64,000 nucleotides of DNA from JBBROS01 sp963792675 (GTDB lineage: Bacteria; Pseudomonadota; Alphaproteobacteria; Acetobacterales; Acetobacteraceae). Positions 18,271 to 26,888 of this stretch are shown here, piece after piece (position 1 is the stretch's first letter; the number at the start of each line of letters is the position of its first letter). The DNA lies in the NCBI GenBank assembly GCA_963792675.1, contig CAWBWT010000007.1, positions 1 to 64,000 of the forward strand. Direction: 5' to 3'. The translations under genes and the position numbers were made by a program. The notes under the pieces are model-generated. The model was not told where the DNA came from. It was given only the letters and a program-made list of their open reading frames with translations, and did not search any database.

Positions 18271-18573
18271 ATGGAGCCGATCCGCGCCCCCTGGGACGGC
18301 GTCGCGCTGGTCTGCCGCAAGTGCAGCCGCAAGCTCGACGGCGGTTTCGGCCGCAAGGGCAAACAGGACCTGACCAAGCTGCTGCGCGAGACGCTAAAGG
18401 CGACCGGCCGCCGCCGCGCCTTGCGCGTGGTGCCGGTGGGGTGCCTGGGCCTATGCCCGAAGCGGGCCGTCACGGTCGCCGGGTCGGCAGCCCCCGCCTC
18501 GGTGTTCGCCGTGCCGGCCGGCACCGACCCGGCCCAGGTGCTGCGGACGCTGGAAGCAGGGCAAACCAGCTAG
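18271..18573 (+). CDS. Small thioredoxin-like [2Fe-2S] ferredoxin-domain protein
   Basis: 100 aa. Four cysteines in the spacing of thioredoxin-like ferredoxins: VCRKC, then VGCLGLCPKRA. These would bind one [2Fe-2S] cluster. The role is unknown. It follows coq7 by 17 bases and may be in its operon. It converges with a second protein of the same broad fold (18599–18940). Confidence 0.75.
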   Translation: MEPIRAPWDGVALVCRKCSRKLDGGFGRKGKQDLTKLLRETLKATGRRRALRVVPVGCLGLCPKRAVTVAGSAAPASVFAVPAGTDPAQVLRTLEAGQTS

Positions 18574-18598
18574 CCAAGGTAGGTTTTGCCCGCCACGG

Positions 18599-18940
18599 CT
18601 ATGTGGCCGGCAGCCGAAGCCGCTCGACCCGGCCGCCGCCGATCACGTGCTCCGTCAGCACCGCGTCCACGTCAGCCGGCGTGGTGATCTTGTACCAGAC
18701 CCCCTCCGGGTAGATGACCAGGCACGGTCCCAGCTCGCACCGGTCCAGGCACCCGGCCGAGTTCACCCGGATGTTGCGGATGCCCAGCTCTTTAGCACGC
18801 GCCTTCATGTAGTCGCGCAAGTGCTCCGACCCGCGCGCCGCGCAGGAGCCGCGCTTATGGCCGTCCGGGCGGCGGTTGGTGCAGGCGAACAGGTGCGCCT
18901 CGAAGAACGGCGCCGGGTCGGAGGGCAGGGGTGCGCCCAT
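18599..18940 (-). CDS. (2Fe-2S) ferredoxin domain-containing protein
   Basis: 113 aa thioredoxin-like [2Fe-2S] ferredoxin. Cluster cysteines: LFACTNRR, RGSCAARGS, SAGCLDRCELGPC. The acidic/aromatic C-terminus (YPEGVWYKITTPADVDAVL) is typical of the stand-alone family found widely in proteobacteria. The DUF2141 gene ends ten bases upstream on the same strand. Confidence 0.92.
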   Translation of the reverse strand: MGAPLPSDPAPFFEAHLFACTNRRPDGHKRGSCAARGSEHLRDYMKARAKELGIRNIRVNSAGCLDRCELGPCLVIYPEGVWYKITTPADVDAVLTEHVIGGGRVERLRLPAT

Positions 18941-18949
18941 GAAGGAACC

Positions 18950-19411
18950 TCAGAAGTAGCGGAGGGAAAACCGGATGCGGCCGCCGCCGGGGCCGAGCAC
19001 GAAGGCGGCGTCGCTGAACGAAGGCGGCCCGAACCGGAATTGGGCGTCGTTGCTGAAGCCCAGGCCCTCGGTCGGGATGCCCAGCAGGTTGGTGCCGATC
19101 TTGCCATCGCCGTCCTCGTCATGGAAGGCCTGCGCCGCCCACGTCCCGGGCGGCACGCCCTCGAGCCGGACCACGACCTCGCCGGCCTTGGCGGGCGCGC
19201 TGCCGACATGCTCGCAGGCCGGCTTCAGGAAGTTGGCTTTCGTGCAGACCGCGACCCGCACCGTGCCCACGTCGTTGCGCACGCCCGTCACCGTCAGGAT
19301 CAGCGGGTCGGCCTGGGCCGAAGCGGCGGCGGCCAAGGTCATTGCGCCGGATAGGCCCGCCCACGCCAGGTGGCGCGCCCACCGCGCGCGGCGCGCAGCA
19401 GGCTGAACCAT
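18950..19411 (-). CDS. DUF2141 domain-containing exported protein
   Basis: 153 aa. A periplasmic beta-sandwich protein of unknown function: VRNDVGTVRVAVC, EVVVRLEGVPPGTWAAQAFHDEDGDGKIGTN, then GFSNDAQFRFGPPSF. The start at 19411 is chosen because it gives a proper signal peptide with Arg-rich head and an AQA cleavage site; the next ATG (19340–19342) leaves only 11 residues before that site. This start lies 73 bases inside the glycosyltransferase gene, so it is translationally coupled as the last gene of the carotenoid-type operon. Confidence 0.82.
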   Translation of the reverse strand: MVQPAARRARWARHLAWAGLSGAMTLAAAASAQADPLILTVTGVRNDVGTVRVAVCTKANFLKPACEHVGSAPAKAGEVVVRLEGVPPGTWAAQAFHDEDGDGKIGTNLLGIPTEGLGFSNDAQFRFGPPSFSDAAFVLGPGGGRIRFSLRYF

Positions 19412-20439
19412 TGCACCACCAGCAGCGCCGCCATCCCCACCGGCTGCAGCACCGCGGACAGCACCGGCTGCCGGAACCGCGCCGCCAAGATCAGCCGCGT
19501 GCCGATCCCGAACGCCAGCGCCACGGCGGCCGCCCCCGTCGGCGCCACCAGCAGCAAGACGGCCGGCAGGACCTGTCCGCCCGCGAGGACCACGCTCCAA
19601 ACCGGCAACGCCGCCGGCTTGGCCATGCCCTCCGTCGCGTTCTTGCATAGGCCCTCCCAAAGCTGCTCCGCGTTCCGATACATGCGGCAACGCGCGAATC
19701 CGGTCGCGTCGAACAGCAATGTCATCTGGCCCGCGCGGCGGAACGCCCGCGGCAGCGTCAGCCCATCGTGCAGGCTGGCGCGAATCGCTGCATGGCCACC
19801 CGCTTCATCGTAGGCCGCGCGCCGGGCAATGAACAACTGGCCGCACCCGGCGCCCAGCCCGGGGTCGAGCCGCCGCCGCATCAGCGCCATCGGCAGGAAC
19901 CCGAGCAGCAGGAAGTGGATCAGCGGCAGCAGCAGCCGCTCCGACCACGTCACCACCACCTGCCGCGGAAATCCGCTGCCGAGCCCGGCCTGCTCCCGCT
20001 CCATGAACCCCGCCATCCGGCTGAGCGCATCGGGCGCCAGCCGCACGTCGGCGTCCACGAACACCATCAGCTCGTGCGCTGCCAAGCCGCCCAGCACGTG
20101 ACAGGCATGCTGCTTGCCCGACCAGCCCGGCGGCAGCGGCGGCGCGGTCGCCACCCGCAGCCGCGGGTCGTCCATCGCCGCCAAGATGGACGGCGTGCGG
20201 TCGGTGCTGGCGTCGTCGAGCACCACCAGCTCCAGCTCCACCCCGGTGCTGGCGAGCACGGCCGCACAAGCGTCGCCGATATTCGCTTCCTCGTTGCGCG
20301 CCGGGATCAGCACGCTGACCAGCGGCCGTCCCGCGGCCGGCGCCGGCGTGCGGAACTGCCCGAGATTGGCCAGCGTCATCGCCAGCGGCACGGCGGCAAG
20401 CCCGAGGCTCGCCCATCCGGCGACCTCCGCCCCGATCAT
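19339..20439 (-). CDS. Glycosyltransferase, CrtQ-like (family 2)
   Basis: 366 aa. Membrane-associated GT2: N-terminal helix, then SVLIPARNEEANIGD, VVLDDASTDRT and VFVDADVRLAPDA (DXD), with several C-terminal hydrophobic helices. The layout matches 4,4'-diaponeurosporenoate glycosyltransferase (CrtQ) and hopanoid/carotenoid GTs. Start 20439 overlaps the acyltransferase stop (ATGA). With the neighbouring desaturases and acyltransferase it probably glycosylates a carotenoid acid; this is inference from context. Confidence 0.85.
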   Translation of the reverse strand: MIGAEVAGWASLGLAAVPLAMTLANLGQFRTPAPAAGRPLVSVLIPARNEEANIGDACAAVLASTGVELELVVLDDASTDRTPSILAAMDDPRLRVATAPPLPPGWSGKQHACHVLGGLAAHELMVFVDADVRLAPDALSRMAGFMEREQAGLGSGFPRQVVVTWSERLLLPLIHFLLLGFLPMALMRRRLDPGLGAGCGQLFIARRAAYDEAGGHAAIRASLHDGLTLPRAFRRAGQMTLLFDATGFARCRMYRNAEQLWEGLCKNATEGMAKPAALPVWSVVLAGGQVLPAVLLLVAPTGAAAVALAFGIGTRLILAARFRQPVLSAVLQPVGMAALLVVQWFSLLRAARGGRATWRGRAYPAQ

Positions 20440-21311
20440 TCCCTTCCCTCGTGCGACGCGTCGAACCGCTGCCCCGCGGACCAGGCGCGCAGCCGCCGCC
20501 ACACATCGTAAATGCCGCCGATCCCCGCGCCGCCGCGCACCAGCGGCATGAACGAGGCCGGATCCCGCCGGGCGCTGTCAGCCGACAGCGCGTCCATCGT
20601 CCGGGCCAGCTCCGCCTCGAGATGCGTCGTCCACTCGGCCGTGCTGCGCCCCCGCCCGGTCGCGATCGGCTCGCCGAACCGCGCCAGCGCCTCCGGCCGG
20701 CTCTCGTTCCAGAACCCGTACTCGATCGCCAGCGGCAGGATCAGCGCCCCAGGGACCCGCCGCGCCAAATGCGCGATGCCGGGCCGCAACCGCACCGGAC
20801 GCGCGCGGGCGTCGGTGAAATGCCCCTCGGCGGTGATCCACAGGATGCTGCCGGGATCGGCCAGCACGCGTAGGCTGGTCTCGAGGAACCGCGCCGCCCC
20901 GCGCTGGCTCGCGAGCTCGATGCCGAACACCCCCATCCGCTCCAGCACGCCATACTTGCCGAGGCTCTGCGCATCCATCGGGCCATAGCCGGCCCGTCCG
21001 GGAAACAGCTTGTTGCACAGCAGGATGTAAAGCGCCGGGTCCCACCAGGACGGATGGTTGCTGTAGATGATCAGTGGTTGCCGCGCCGCCACCCGCGGCA
21101 GCCCGGCGCGCGACACCCGCACCGCACGGAACCGCCGCCAGAAATACCAGTGCAGATACCAGCCGAACAGCCAGAACAACGTCGCCGACCGTTTCCGCAA
21201 GGGGTCGGCATCGGCCGCCCGCGCAACCGGCGGCGGCATGGGCGGCGGCGGCATGCGGGCGACCGTCGTCTCCTCCCCCGGCGGGAGGGGAGGGACGGCC
21301 GTATCAGGCAT
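20436..21311 (-). CDS. 1-acyl-glycerol-3-phosphate acyltransferase-like, CrtO-like
   Basis: 291 aa. PlsC-type acyltransferase with the HX4D motif in SNHPSWWDPALY, ITAEGHFTDARARP as the second block and LILPLAIEYGFWNES as the third. The N-terminus is Pro-rich. It starts inside the end of the second desaturase gene (8-base overlap). In staphyloxanthin synthesis, CrtO esterifies the sugar of the glycosyl carotenoid; the same job is likely here, with phospholipid synthesis as the alternative. Confidence 0.82.
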   Translation of the reverse strand: MPDTAVPPLPPGEETTVARMPPPPMPPPVARAADADPLRKRSATLFWLFGWYLHWYFWRRFRAVRVSRAGLPRVAARQPLIIYSNHPSWWDPALYILLCNKLFPGRAGYGPMDAQSLGKYGVLERMGVFGIELASQRGAARFLETSLRVLADPGSILWITAEGHFTDARARPVRLRPGIAHLARRVPGALILPLAIEYGFWNESRPEALARFGEPIATGRGRSTAEWTTHLEAELARTMDALSADSARRDPASFMPLVRGGAGIGGIYDVWRRLRAWSAGQRFDASHEGRE

Positions 21312-22857
21312 GCACGGGATCGCGCGCCGGCTGCATGTCCTGGCACAGGCTGTCGGCCGCGATCCAGCCGCTCATCAGCACCATCGGCATGCCCGGCCCC
21401 GGATGCGCCGCACCCCCCGCCATATAAAGTCCTGGAAGATCCCGCGACCGATTGCCCGGCTTGAACGCCCCGTTCACCTTGCCGTGGCTCGCCAGCCCGT
21501 AGATGGCGCCGTTCAGCACCCGGTAGCGGTCGTGGATGTCCTGCGGGGTCAGATGCCGCTCGAACACGATCCGCTCCTCGAGGTCCGGCATACCGGCGCA
21601 GCGCTTCAGCTTGTCCAGGATCACCTGGCGATACGGGTCGAACATCTTCGACCAGTCGTGATGCGGGCGCAGGAACGGCGTGTGCACCAGCACATACAGC
21701 GCCTCACCGCCAGCCGGCGCCACGCCGGGCTCGGTGCGCGCCGTCGCCGCCAGGTAGCAGGTCGGGTCCGGCGCCGGCTCGCCCTTGTCGTAGATCCAGT
21801 CGAACTCTTCCTCTGGGTCCTTCGAGAACACGAAATCATGGTGCGCCAGGTGCTCGTACGCGCGATCGAGGCCCAGGTAGAGCACCACCCCAGAACACGC
21901 CGGGTCACGCTTCCAGCGCCGGGCGAACTTCCGCCCCGGCGCGCCCTGCACCAGCTCGCCCATCGTCCGCACGCTATCCATGTTCGACACCACCGCCGAC
22001 AGCCGGATGATCTCGCCCGTGCTCGTCACGACGCCGTTGGCCCGCCCGTTCTCGGTCGTGATCCGCTCGATGTCGGTGCCGGGCCGCAGGTCGACGCCCA
22101 ACTCGCCCGCCAGCTTCTCCAGCGCCTGCGGCACCGCCCGTGTGCCACCGATCGGATACCACACGCCGAGATCCGTCTGCATGTGGCCGATGCTGCACAG
22201 CACCGCCGGCGACGCGTACGGGGAGCTGCCGACATACTGCACGAAATGGTCGAGCATCTGCGACACCCGCGCATCCGGCACCCGCTTCCTGATCTGCGAG
22301 GCGACCGAGGTGCCCATCCGCAAGCTGAGCACGTCGCGCAGCGTCTCGAGGTTCATGCCCTTCATGCTGAGCGTGTCGGAAATGCCCTCCACCGACTTCC
22401 AGAAGAAGAACTTCTCCGAAACCTCGTGCAGCTTGGCGCTCATGGCGATGAAGTCGCGATAGCCCTGCTCGCTGCCGGGCGCGAACTGCCGCACCGCATC
22501 GGCCATCGCCGGTACGTCCTCCTGCAGGTCGAGCATCGACCCGTCGTCGAAGAAGCACCGCCATTGCGGGTCGAGCCGGCGCAGGTCCAGGTAGTCGTGC
22601 ATCGAGCGCCCGGCCTCGCGGAACACCCGCTCCAGCACATGCGGCACCGTCAGGATGGTCGGCCCCATATCGAATCGGAACCCGTCCTCCTGCAGCTGCG
22701 CCGCTTTGCCGCCTAGCCACGGGTTCTTGTCGAACAGGATCACCTTGTGCCCGCGCGCCGCCAGCGTGCAGGCGGCGGCGAGACCCGCGAGCCCGGCGCC
22801 GACCACGCCGACCGGAAGCGGCCCATCCAACTCGGGCGCGGGGAAGATAGCGTTCAT
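21304..22857 (-). CDS. Phytoene desaturase family protein, second of pair (CrtP/CrtNb/CrtD-like)
   Basis: 517 aa FAD enzyme. The Rossmann motif VGVVGAGLAGLAAACTLAARG opens it and DMGPTILTVPHVLERVF follows; the C-terminal FAD motif is LYMAGGAAHPGPGMPM. It clearly differs from the other desaturases here (for example FFFWKSVEGISDTLSM). In C30 pathways the second member oxidises the terminal methyl group (CrtP/CrtNb); CrtD or CrtI-like desaturation is the alternative. Start 22857 overlaps the upstream stop by four bases. Confidence 0.85.
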   Translation of the reverse strand: MNAIFPAPELDGPLPVGVVGAGLAGLAAACTLAARGHKVILFDKNPWLGGKAAQLQEDGFRFDMGPTILTVPHVLERVFREAGRSMHDYLDLRRLDPQWRCFFDDGSMLDLQEDVPAMADAVRQFAPGSEQGYRDFIAMSAKLHEVSEKFFFWKSVEGISDTLSMKGMNLETLRDVLSLRMGTSVASQIRKRVPDARVSQMLDHFVQYVGSSPYASPAVLCSIGHMQTDLGVWYPIGGTRAVPQALEKLAGELGVDLRPGTDIERITTENGRANGVVTSTGEIIRLSAVVSNMDSVRTMGELVQGAPGRKFARRWKRDPACSGVVLYLGLDRAYEHLAHHDFVFSKDPEEEFDWIYDKGEPAPDPTCYLAATARTEPGVAPAGGEALYVLVHTPFLRPHHDWSKMFDPYRQVILDKLKRCAGMPDLEERIVFERHLTPQDIHDRYRVLNGAIYGLASHGKVNGAFKPGNRSRDLPGLYMAGGAAHPGPGMPMVLMSGWIAADSLCQDMQPARDPVHA

Positions 22858-24416
22858 AGGGCCTCCGCGATGGCGGGCACGTAGTCGGGGGCGGCCATGG
22901 CGGACGGCCGCTCCCAATGCGGGTCGAGGCCGAGATCGCCGGCCATCAATTTGGTGCTGATCCGCGCACTCTCGAAGATCACCGGCAATCCGCTGCCGGG
23001 ATGCGTGCCGCCGCCCACCAGGTACACCCCGTCGAGGTCCTCGAACCGGTTGCGCGGCCGGAAGTGCAGCATCTGCGCCAGGTTGTGTGCCAGGTTGAAC
23101 GTGGCCCCGCGATACACTTGCAGCTCGTCCTCCCAGCTCTGCGGCGTCAGGATCTTCTCGTAGCGGATCCGGCTCTCGATATCGGGGACGCCCAGCCGCT
23201 TCAGCCGTTCCAGCGTCAGCGTGCGATACCGTGCGGTTTCGGTCGCCCAATCCGGGCTCGCATCCATCCGATGCCCGACCGGCACCAGCACATACAGCGT
23301 CGAATGACCCGGCGGCGCCAGCGCCGGATCGCTGACGCAGGCGTTCTGCACGTAGAAGCTCGGGTTCTGCGGCGCCAGCCCGGCCTCGATCTCGTTGAGG
23401 TTCCGCCGGTAATCGTCGGCAAGGTAGATCGTGTGATGCGACAGGTCCGGCAACGTCCCCTCGATCCCGAGGTAAAGCATGAACGTGCTGCAGGAGAATT
23501 TCTTCCCCGCGATCTTCTTGTCGGTCCAGCGCCGCCGCACCGCGTCCGGCACCAACGTCGTCATCGTCTGCGCGAAATCCGACCCGATCACCAGCGCATC
23601 CGCTTCCGTCGTGCCGCGCCTTGTGCGCACGCCTGTCGCACGCCGCCCGTCCAGCAGGACCTCCTCGACCCGGTCGTTCAGCTCGATCTTGGCACCGAGG
23701 TCCCGCGCCACCCGCGCCATCGCCGCCATCACCGCCCCGGTGCCGCCGCGCGGGTGGTAGACCCCGTACTGGTACTCCATGAACGACAGGATCGTGAACA
23801 GGCTCGGGCAGCGGAACGGCGACATGCCCAGGTATTTGCTTTGAAAGCTGAACGCGAGCCGAATGCGCTCGTCCTTGAAGTAGATCCCGAGGTCGGTATC
23901 GACGCTGCGATGTGGCCGCAGCTTGCTCAGACCCTTCAGGATCGGCGGCCGCATCAGGTCCCGCATGCCGTTGAACGCGCCCTCCAGCACCGGCCGGAAC
24001 ACCGCCAGCTTGGCGCGGTTATCGGCCATGAACCGCGGGAACTGCGCCGCGTCGCTCGGAGAGAACCGGGCGATCTCGGCCATCATCCGCTCGGCATTCC
24101 CGGTCGCCTGAATGGCGCCGCCGCCTTCGAACACCAGGTGGTACTGCGGATCGAGCCGGATCAGCTCGACCTCTTCGTCGAGGTCGCGGCCGCACGCCGT
24201 GAAGATGTCGCGCAGCACGCGCGGATACAGGAAGAAGGTCGGCCCGGTATCGAAGCGGAACGTACCTTGCGGCGTCGCGCCGGTGATCGTGCTGGAGCGG
24301 CCGCCAATGCGGTCGCGCGCCTCGTGCACGGTGACGTCCACGCCGGCCTTGGCCAGCAGCATGGCAGCCGCGAGCCCGCCCGGCCCCGCGCCGATGATGG
24401 AAACGCGGCGCTTCAT
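22854..24416 (-). CDS. Phytoene desaturase family protein, first of pair (CrtN/CrtI-like)
   Basis: 520 aa. SIIGAGPGGLAAAMLLAKAG is the dinucleotide-binding motif; RFDTGPTFFLYPRVL, GMSPFRCPSLFTILSFMEY and YLVGGGTHPGSGLPV are carotenoid desaturase signatures. First gene of the minus-strand operon 24416–18950, in which every junction overlaps. It faces the aldehyde dehydrogenase across 80 bases. Likely the dehydrosqualene/phytoene desaturase of the pathway; the substrate chain length cannot be read from sequence. Confidence 0.87.
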   Translation of the reverse strand: MKRRVSIIGAGPGGLAAAMLLAKAGVDVTVHEARDRIGGRSSTITGATPQGTFRFDTGPTFFLYPRVLRDIFTACGRDLDEEVELIRLDPQYHLVFEGGGAIQATGNAERMMAEIARFSPSDAAQFPRFMADNRAKLAVFRPVLEGAFNGMRDLMRPPILKGLSKLRPHRSVDTDLGIYFKDERIRLAFSFQSKYLGMSPFRCPSLFTILSFMEYQYGVYHPRGGTGAVMAAMARVARDLGAKIELNDRVEEVLLDGRRATGVRTRRGTTEADALVIGSDFAQTMTTLVPDAVRRRWTDKKIAGKKFSCSTFMLYLGIEGTLPDLSHHTIYLADDYRRNLNEIEAGLAPQNPSFYVQNACVSDPALAPPGHSTLYVLVPVGHRMDASPDWATETARYRTLTLERLKRLGVPDIESRIRYEKILTPQSWEDELQVYRGATFNLAHNLAQMLHFRPRNRFEDLDGVYLVGGGTHPGSGLPVIFESARISTKLMAGDLGLDPHWERPSAMAAPDYVPAIAEAL

Positions 24417-24496
24417 GCGGGGACGGATTCGGGGGATGGCATGGACAACCGTAACCTCTCTCTCGCAGACAACAAAGCCAGGCTAGAAGTGGCCCC

Positions 24497-25888
24497 ATGA
24501 ACGATCTTGTCATCCCGGAGTTCGGTTTCGTGCGCGACGCTGCCCGCAAGGCGGCCGCGACTTGGTCGGCGACCCCGCTGCCGCAACGTCTTTCCGTCGT
24601 GCGCCGGGCCCGCCGCCTGATGGCCCGCGAGGCCGCAGCACTCGCCGCATCGGTCGCGCGCCGGCCGCTCGCCGACACGCTGGTGGCCGAGGTGCTGCCG
24701 CTGTTGGAAGCCGCGCGCTTCCTCGAGCGCCGCGCGCCTGCCCTGCTGGCGCCGCAACGGCCGCCGGGCACGCCGCCGGTGTGGCTGTTCGGCGTGTCCA
24801 CCACCCTGTATCGCGAGCCGCTCGGCGCCGTGCTGCTGCTCGGACCCGGCAACTATCCGTTGTTCCTCCCCGGCGTGCAGGCGCTGCAGGCGCTCGTCGC
24901 CGGCAACGCGGTCTGCCTCAAGCCGGCCCCCGAGGGCGCTGCTGCCGCGTTTGCCTTCGCCGCCATCCTGGCCCGCGCCGGCCTGCCGGATGGCGTGCTG
25001 CGCGTCCTGCACCCGGATCAGGGGCCGGAAGCGGTCGCGGCCGGCTTCGACCGCATCGTGCTGACCGGCTCGGCCGAGACCGGCGCCCATGTGCTGGCCG
25101 CCGCGGCTGGCAACCTCACCCCCGCGACGATGGAGCTGTCCGGCTCCGACGCCGTGTTCGTCATGCCCGGCGCCGACCTCGGCCTCGTCGCCCGCTGCCT
25201 CGCCTACGGCTTGCGGCTCAACGGCGGCGCTACCTGCATCGCCCCGCGCCGCGTGTTCGTCACCCGCGACCGCGCCGAAGCGCTCGAACAGGCGTTGCTC
25301 CCCTTGCTGCCCGGCATCCCCGACGCCGACGTGCCGCCGCTGGTCGCCGGCCGGCTGCAGGCATTGCTGAACGGGGCGGCGGCGATGGGCGGCCGGGTGC
25401 ATCGCGCCGGCCCCGAACGCCCAGCCGTGCTGGCCGACGCCCGCGCCGACCTGCCGCTGCTGCAGCAAGACGTGTTCGCGCCCTGGCTCGCCTTGGTGCC
25501 GGTCGCCGACATGGAGCAGGCGCTGGCCGACGACGCTTCCTGTCCATTCGCATTGGGCGCCTCGGTGTTCGGGCCGCTCGGCCCGGCGCAGGCCTTGGCG
25601 GCGCGGGTGCGCGCCGGGTCGGTGTGCGTCAACGACCTGATCGTGCCGACCGCCGACCCGCGCCTGCCGTTCGGCGGCGGCCGCCGCAGCGGCTTCGGCC
25701 GCACCCGCGGTGCGGAGGGCCTGCTGGAGTTCACCGCGACCAAGACCGTCAGCGTGCGGCGGACGGGGTTCCGGCCCTATTTGGCGGCGCCTAAGGCGGA
25801 CGATGCGGGGCGGTTCGCGGCCATGTGCGCTGCGCTGCATGGCGGGTGGGATGGGCTTCGGGCGGCGCGGGATTTGATGCGGAAGTAA
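24497..25888 (+). CDS. Aldehyde dehydrogenase family protein
   Basis: 463 aa NAD(P)-dependent enzyme. Oxyanion region LLGPGNYPLF, NAD-binding VLTGSAETG, general base Glu in MELSGSD, nucleophile Cys in NGGATCIAPRRV, and the C-terminal PFGGGRRSGFGRTRG loop. It is divergent from the two-desaturase operon with an 80-base shared promoter region. In C30 carotenoid pathways an aldehyde dehydrogenase makes the carotenoid acid that is then glycosylated. That role fits the context and is inferred. Confidence 0.9.
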   Translation: MNDLVIPEFGFVRDAARKAAATWSATPLPQRLSVVRRARRLMAREAAALAASVARRPLADTLVAEVLPLLEAARFLERRAPALLAPQRPPGTPPVWLFGVSTTLYREPLGAVLLLGPGNYPLFLPGVQALQALVAGNAVCLKPAPEGAAAAFAFAAILARAGLPDGVLRVLHPDQGPEAVAAGFDRIVLTGSAETGAHVLAAAAGNLTPATMELSGSDAVFVMPGADLGLVARCLAYGLRLNGGATCIAPRRVFVTRDRAEALEQALLPLLPGIPDADVPPLVAGRLQALLNGAAAMGGRVHRAGPERPAVLADARADLPLLQQDVFAPWLALVPVADMEQALADDASCPFALGASVFGPLGPAQALAARVRAGSVCVNDLIVPTADPRLPFGGGRRSGFGRTRGAEGLLEFTATKTVSVRRTGFRPYLAAPKADDAGRFAAMCAALHGGWDGLRAARDLMRK

Positions 25889-25889
25889 G

Positions 25890-25935
25890 CGCCTCCGGCG
25901 GCTGGGGCCAGGACGCCAGGCCCTGGACCCCAGAC
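25890..25935. repeat. GACCCC-type hairpin repeat after the aldehyde dehydrogenase
   Basis: GGGGCCAGG and CCCTGGACCCC form an imperfect hairpin followed by CAGACCCCC. It belongs to the same family as the repeats at 5824 and 44893 and lies between two convergent genes, so it may act as a terminator. Confidence 0.55.
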
Positions 25936-25950
25936 CCCCGAAGGAAAGTC

Positions 25951-26274
25951 TTAGGCTTCGGTTTCGGCGGACTCGCTCAGCGCCTCGCCAAGCGACTTGA
26001 TCTTCTCGGCATTCTTGCTGTCCGACTTGCCGGCGATCGTCACCGTCTCCTTGCCGAGCTTGGCGATCAGCTTCTTAACCGCCTCGCCGTCGATCTCCTT
26101 GGCATGCAGGTGCTTCTTGAGGCTCTCGAGGTCCTTGATGATCGTCTTGACGCCGGGCGCCTCGACCTTCTCGAGCGTGGCTTCCCAGCCTTCGATGTTC
26201 TTGACGGCGGCGTTGACCGTGAAGCCTTTCACCCCGTCCTTGATATGCTTGATGGTCGAATCGAATTGCGGCAT
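25951..26274 (-). CDS. Hypothetical lysine-rich protein
   Basis: 107 aa, no signal peptide or membrane segment. Helical, rich in Lys, Glu and Ala (IKHIKDGVKGFTVNAAVKNIEGWEATLEKVE), ending SESAETEA. GGAG before ATG 26274 supports this start. I do not recognise the family. Confidence 0.7.
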   Translation of the reverse strand: MPQFDSTIKHIKDGVKGFTVNAAVKNIEGWEATLEKVEAPGVKTIIKDLESLKKHLHAKEIDGEAVKKLIAKLGKETVTIAGKSDSKNAEKIKSLGEALSESAETEA

Positions 26275-26385
26275 GCGATGCTCCGGTGTTTGGCGCCGAT
26301 GCGGCACCAAGGCCGCGCACGTCGGCCCAAACCACCGGTCGTCAACGCTCGGCTCACATGACAATTGCGGCACGAGCCGCCCGCG

Positions 26386-26883
26386 TCATGACACCCGGCG
26401 CAGTGTCCAATGTTGCTCGCAGAGCTGGCTCGCGACCGTGATCTCCAGCAACCCGTTGCGCAGCGTGCCGTCTAGCGTGCCGACGCCGTCGCTGGCCTGC
26501 AGGCGTCCGTCCGGCTGCACCACCGCCGTCAGCGGCACCCGCTCCGGCCGCGCGCCGCGCATCGGCTGTGCAATGTAGGCGAACGTCACTTCGCCCCGCT
26601 CGATCTCCAACTTGAGCGGACCGCTACGTGGGCAAAACTGGCCCTCCGACCGCACCAGCCGCCTAGTGCCCCGATATAATCCGTCCACTCCGTATACCGG
26701 GGCCGCCGGACGCGCCGGCTGCACCACCACCGCCGGCCGTCGCACCGGCGCTGGCGAGCCGCACCCAGCCAGCACCGACGCCAGGAGCATGGGCGCCAGC
26801 AGTCCGGGCGCCAGCAGTCCGGGCGCCAGCAGTCTGGGTGCCAGCAGTCTGGGCAGCAGCGACGCCGGCCGCACGCGACGCAT
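26386..26883 (-). CDS. Putative lipoprotein with a repeat-built signal peptide
   Basis: 165 aa. A long Leu/Ala/Pro signal segment, in which LLAPG-type units repeat, runs to a lipobox LASVLAGC. The mature part (GLYRGTRRLVRSEGQFCPRSGPLKLEIERG, then DGVGTLDGTLRNG) looks like a small beta-rich domain with Cys residues. The function is unknown. It starts six bases after the ndk stop on the same strand. Confidence 0.72.
   Translation of the reverse strand: MRRVRPASLLPRLLAPRLLAPGLLAPGLLAPMLLASVLAGCGSPAPVRRPAVVVQPARPAAPVYGVDGLYRGTRRLVRSEGQFCPRSGPLKLEIERGEVTFAYIAQPMRGARPERVPLTAVVQPDGRLQASDGVGTLDGTLRNGLLEITVASQLCEQHWTLRRVS
26791..26865. repeat. 15-bp tandem repeat in a signal peptide
   Basis: Units GGGCGCCAGCAGTCC start at 26791, 26806 and 26821, with diverged copies at 26836 and 26851. 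The 15-bp period keeps the frame and adds LLAPG per unit to the hydrophobic core of the lipoprotein signal. Confidence 0.85.
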
Positions 26884-26888
26884 TGGTG

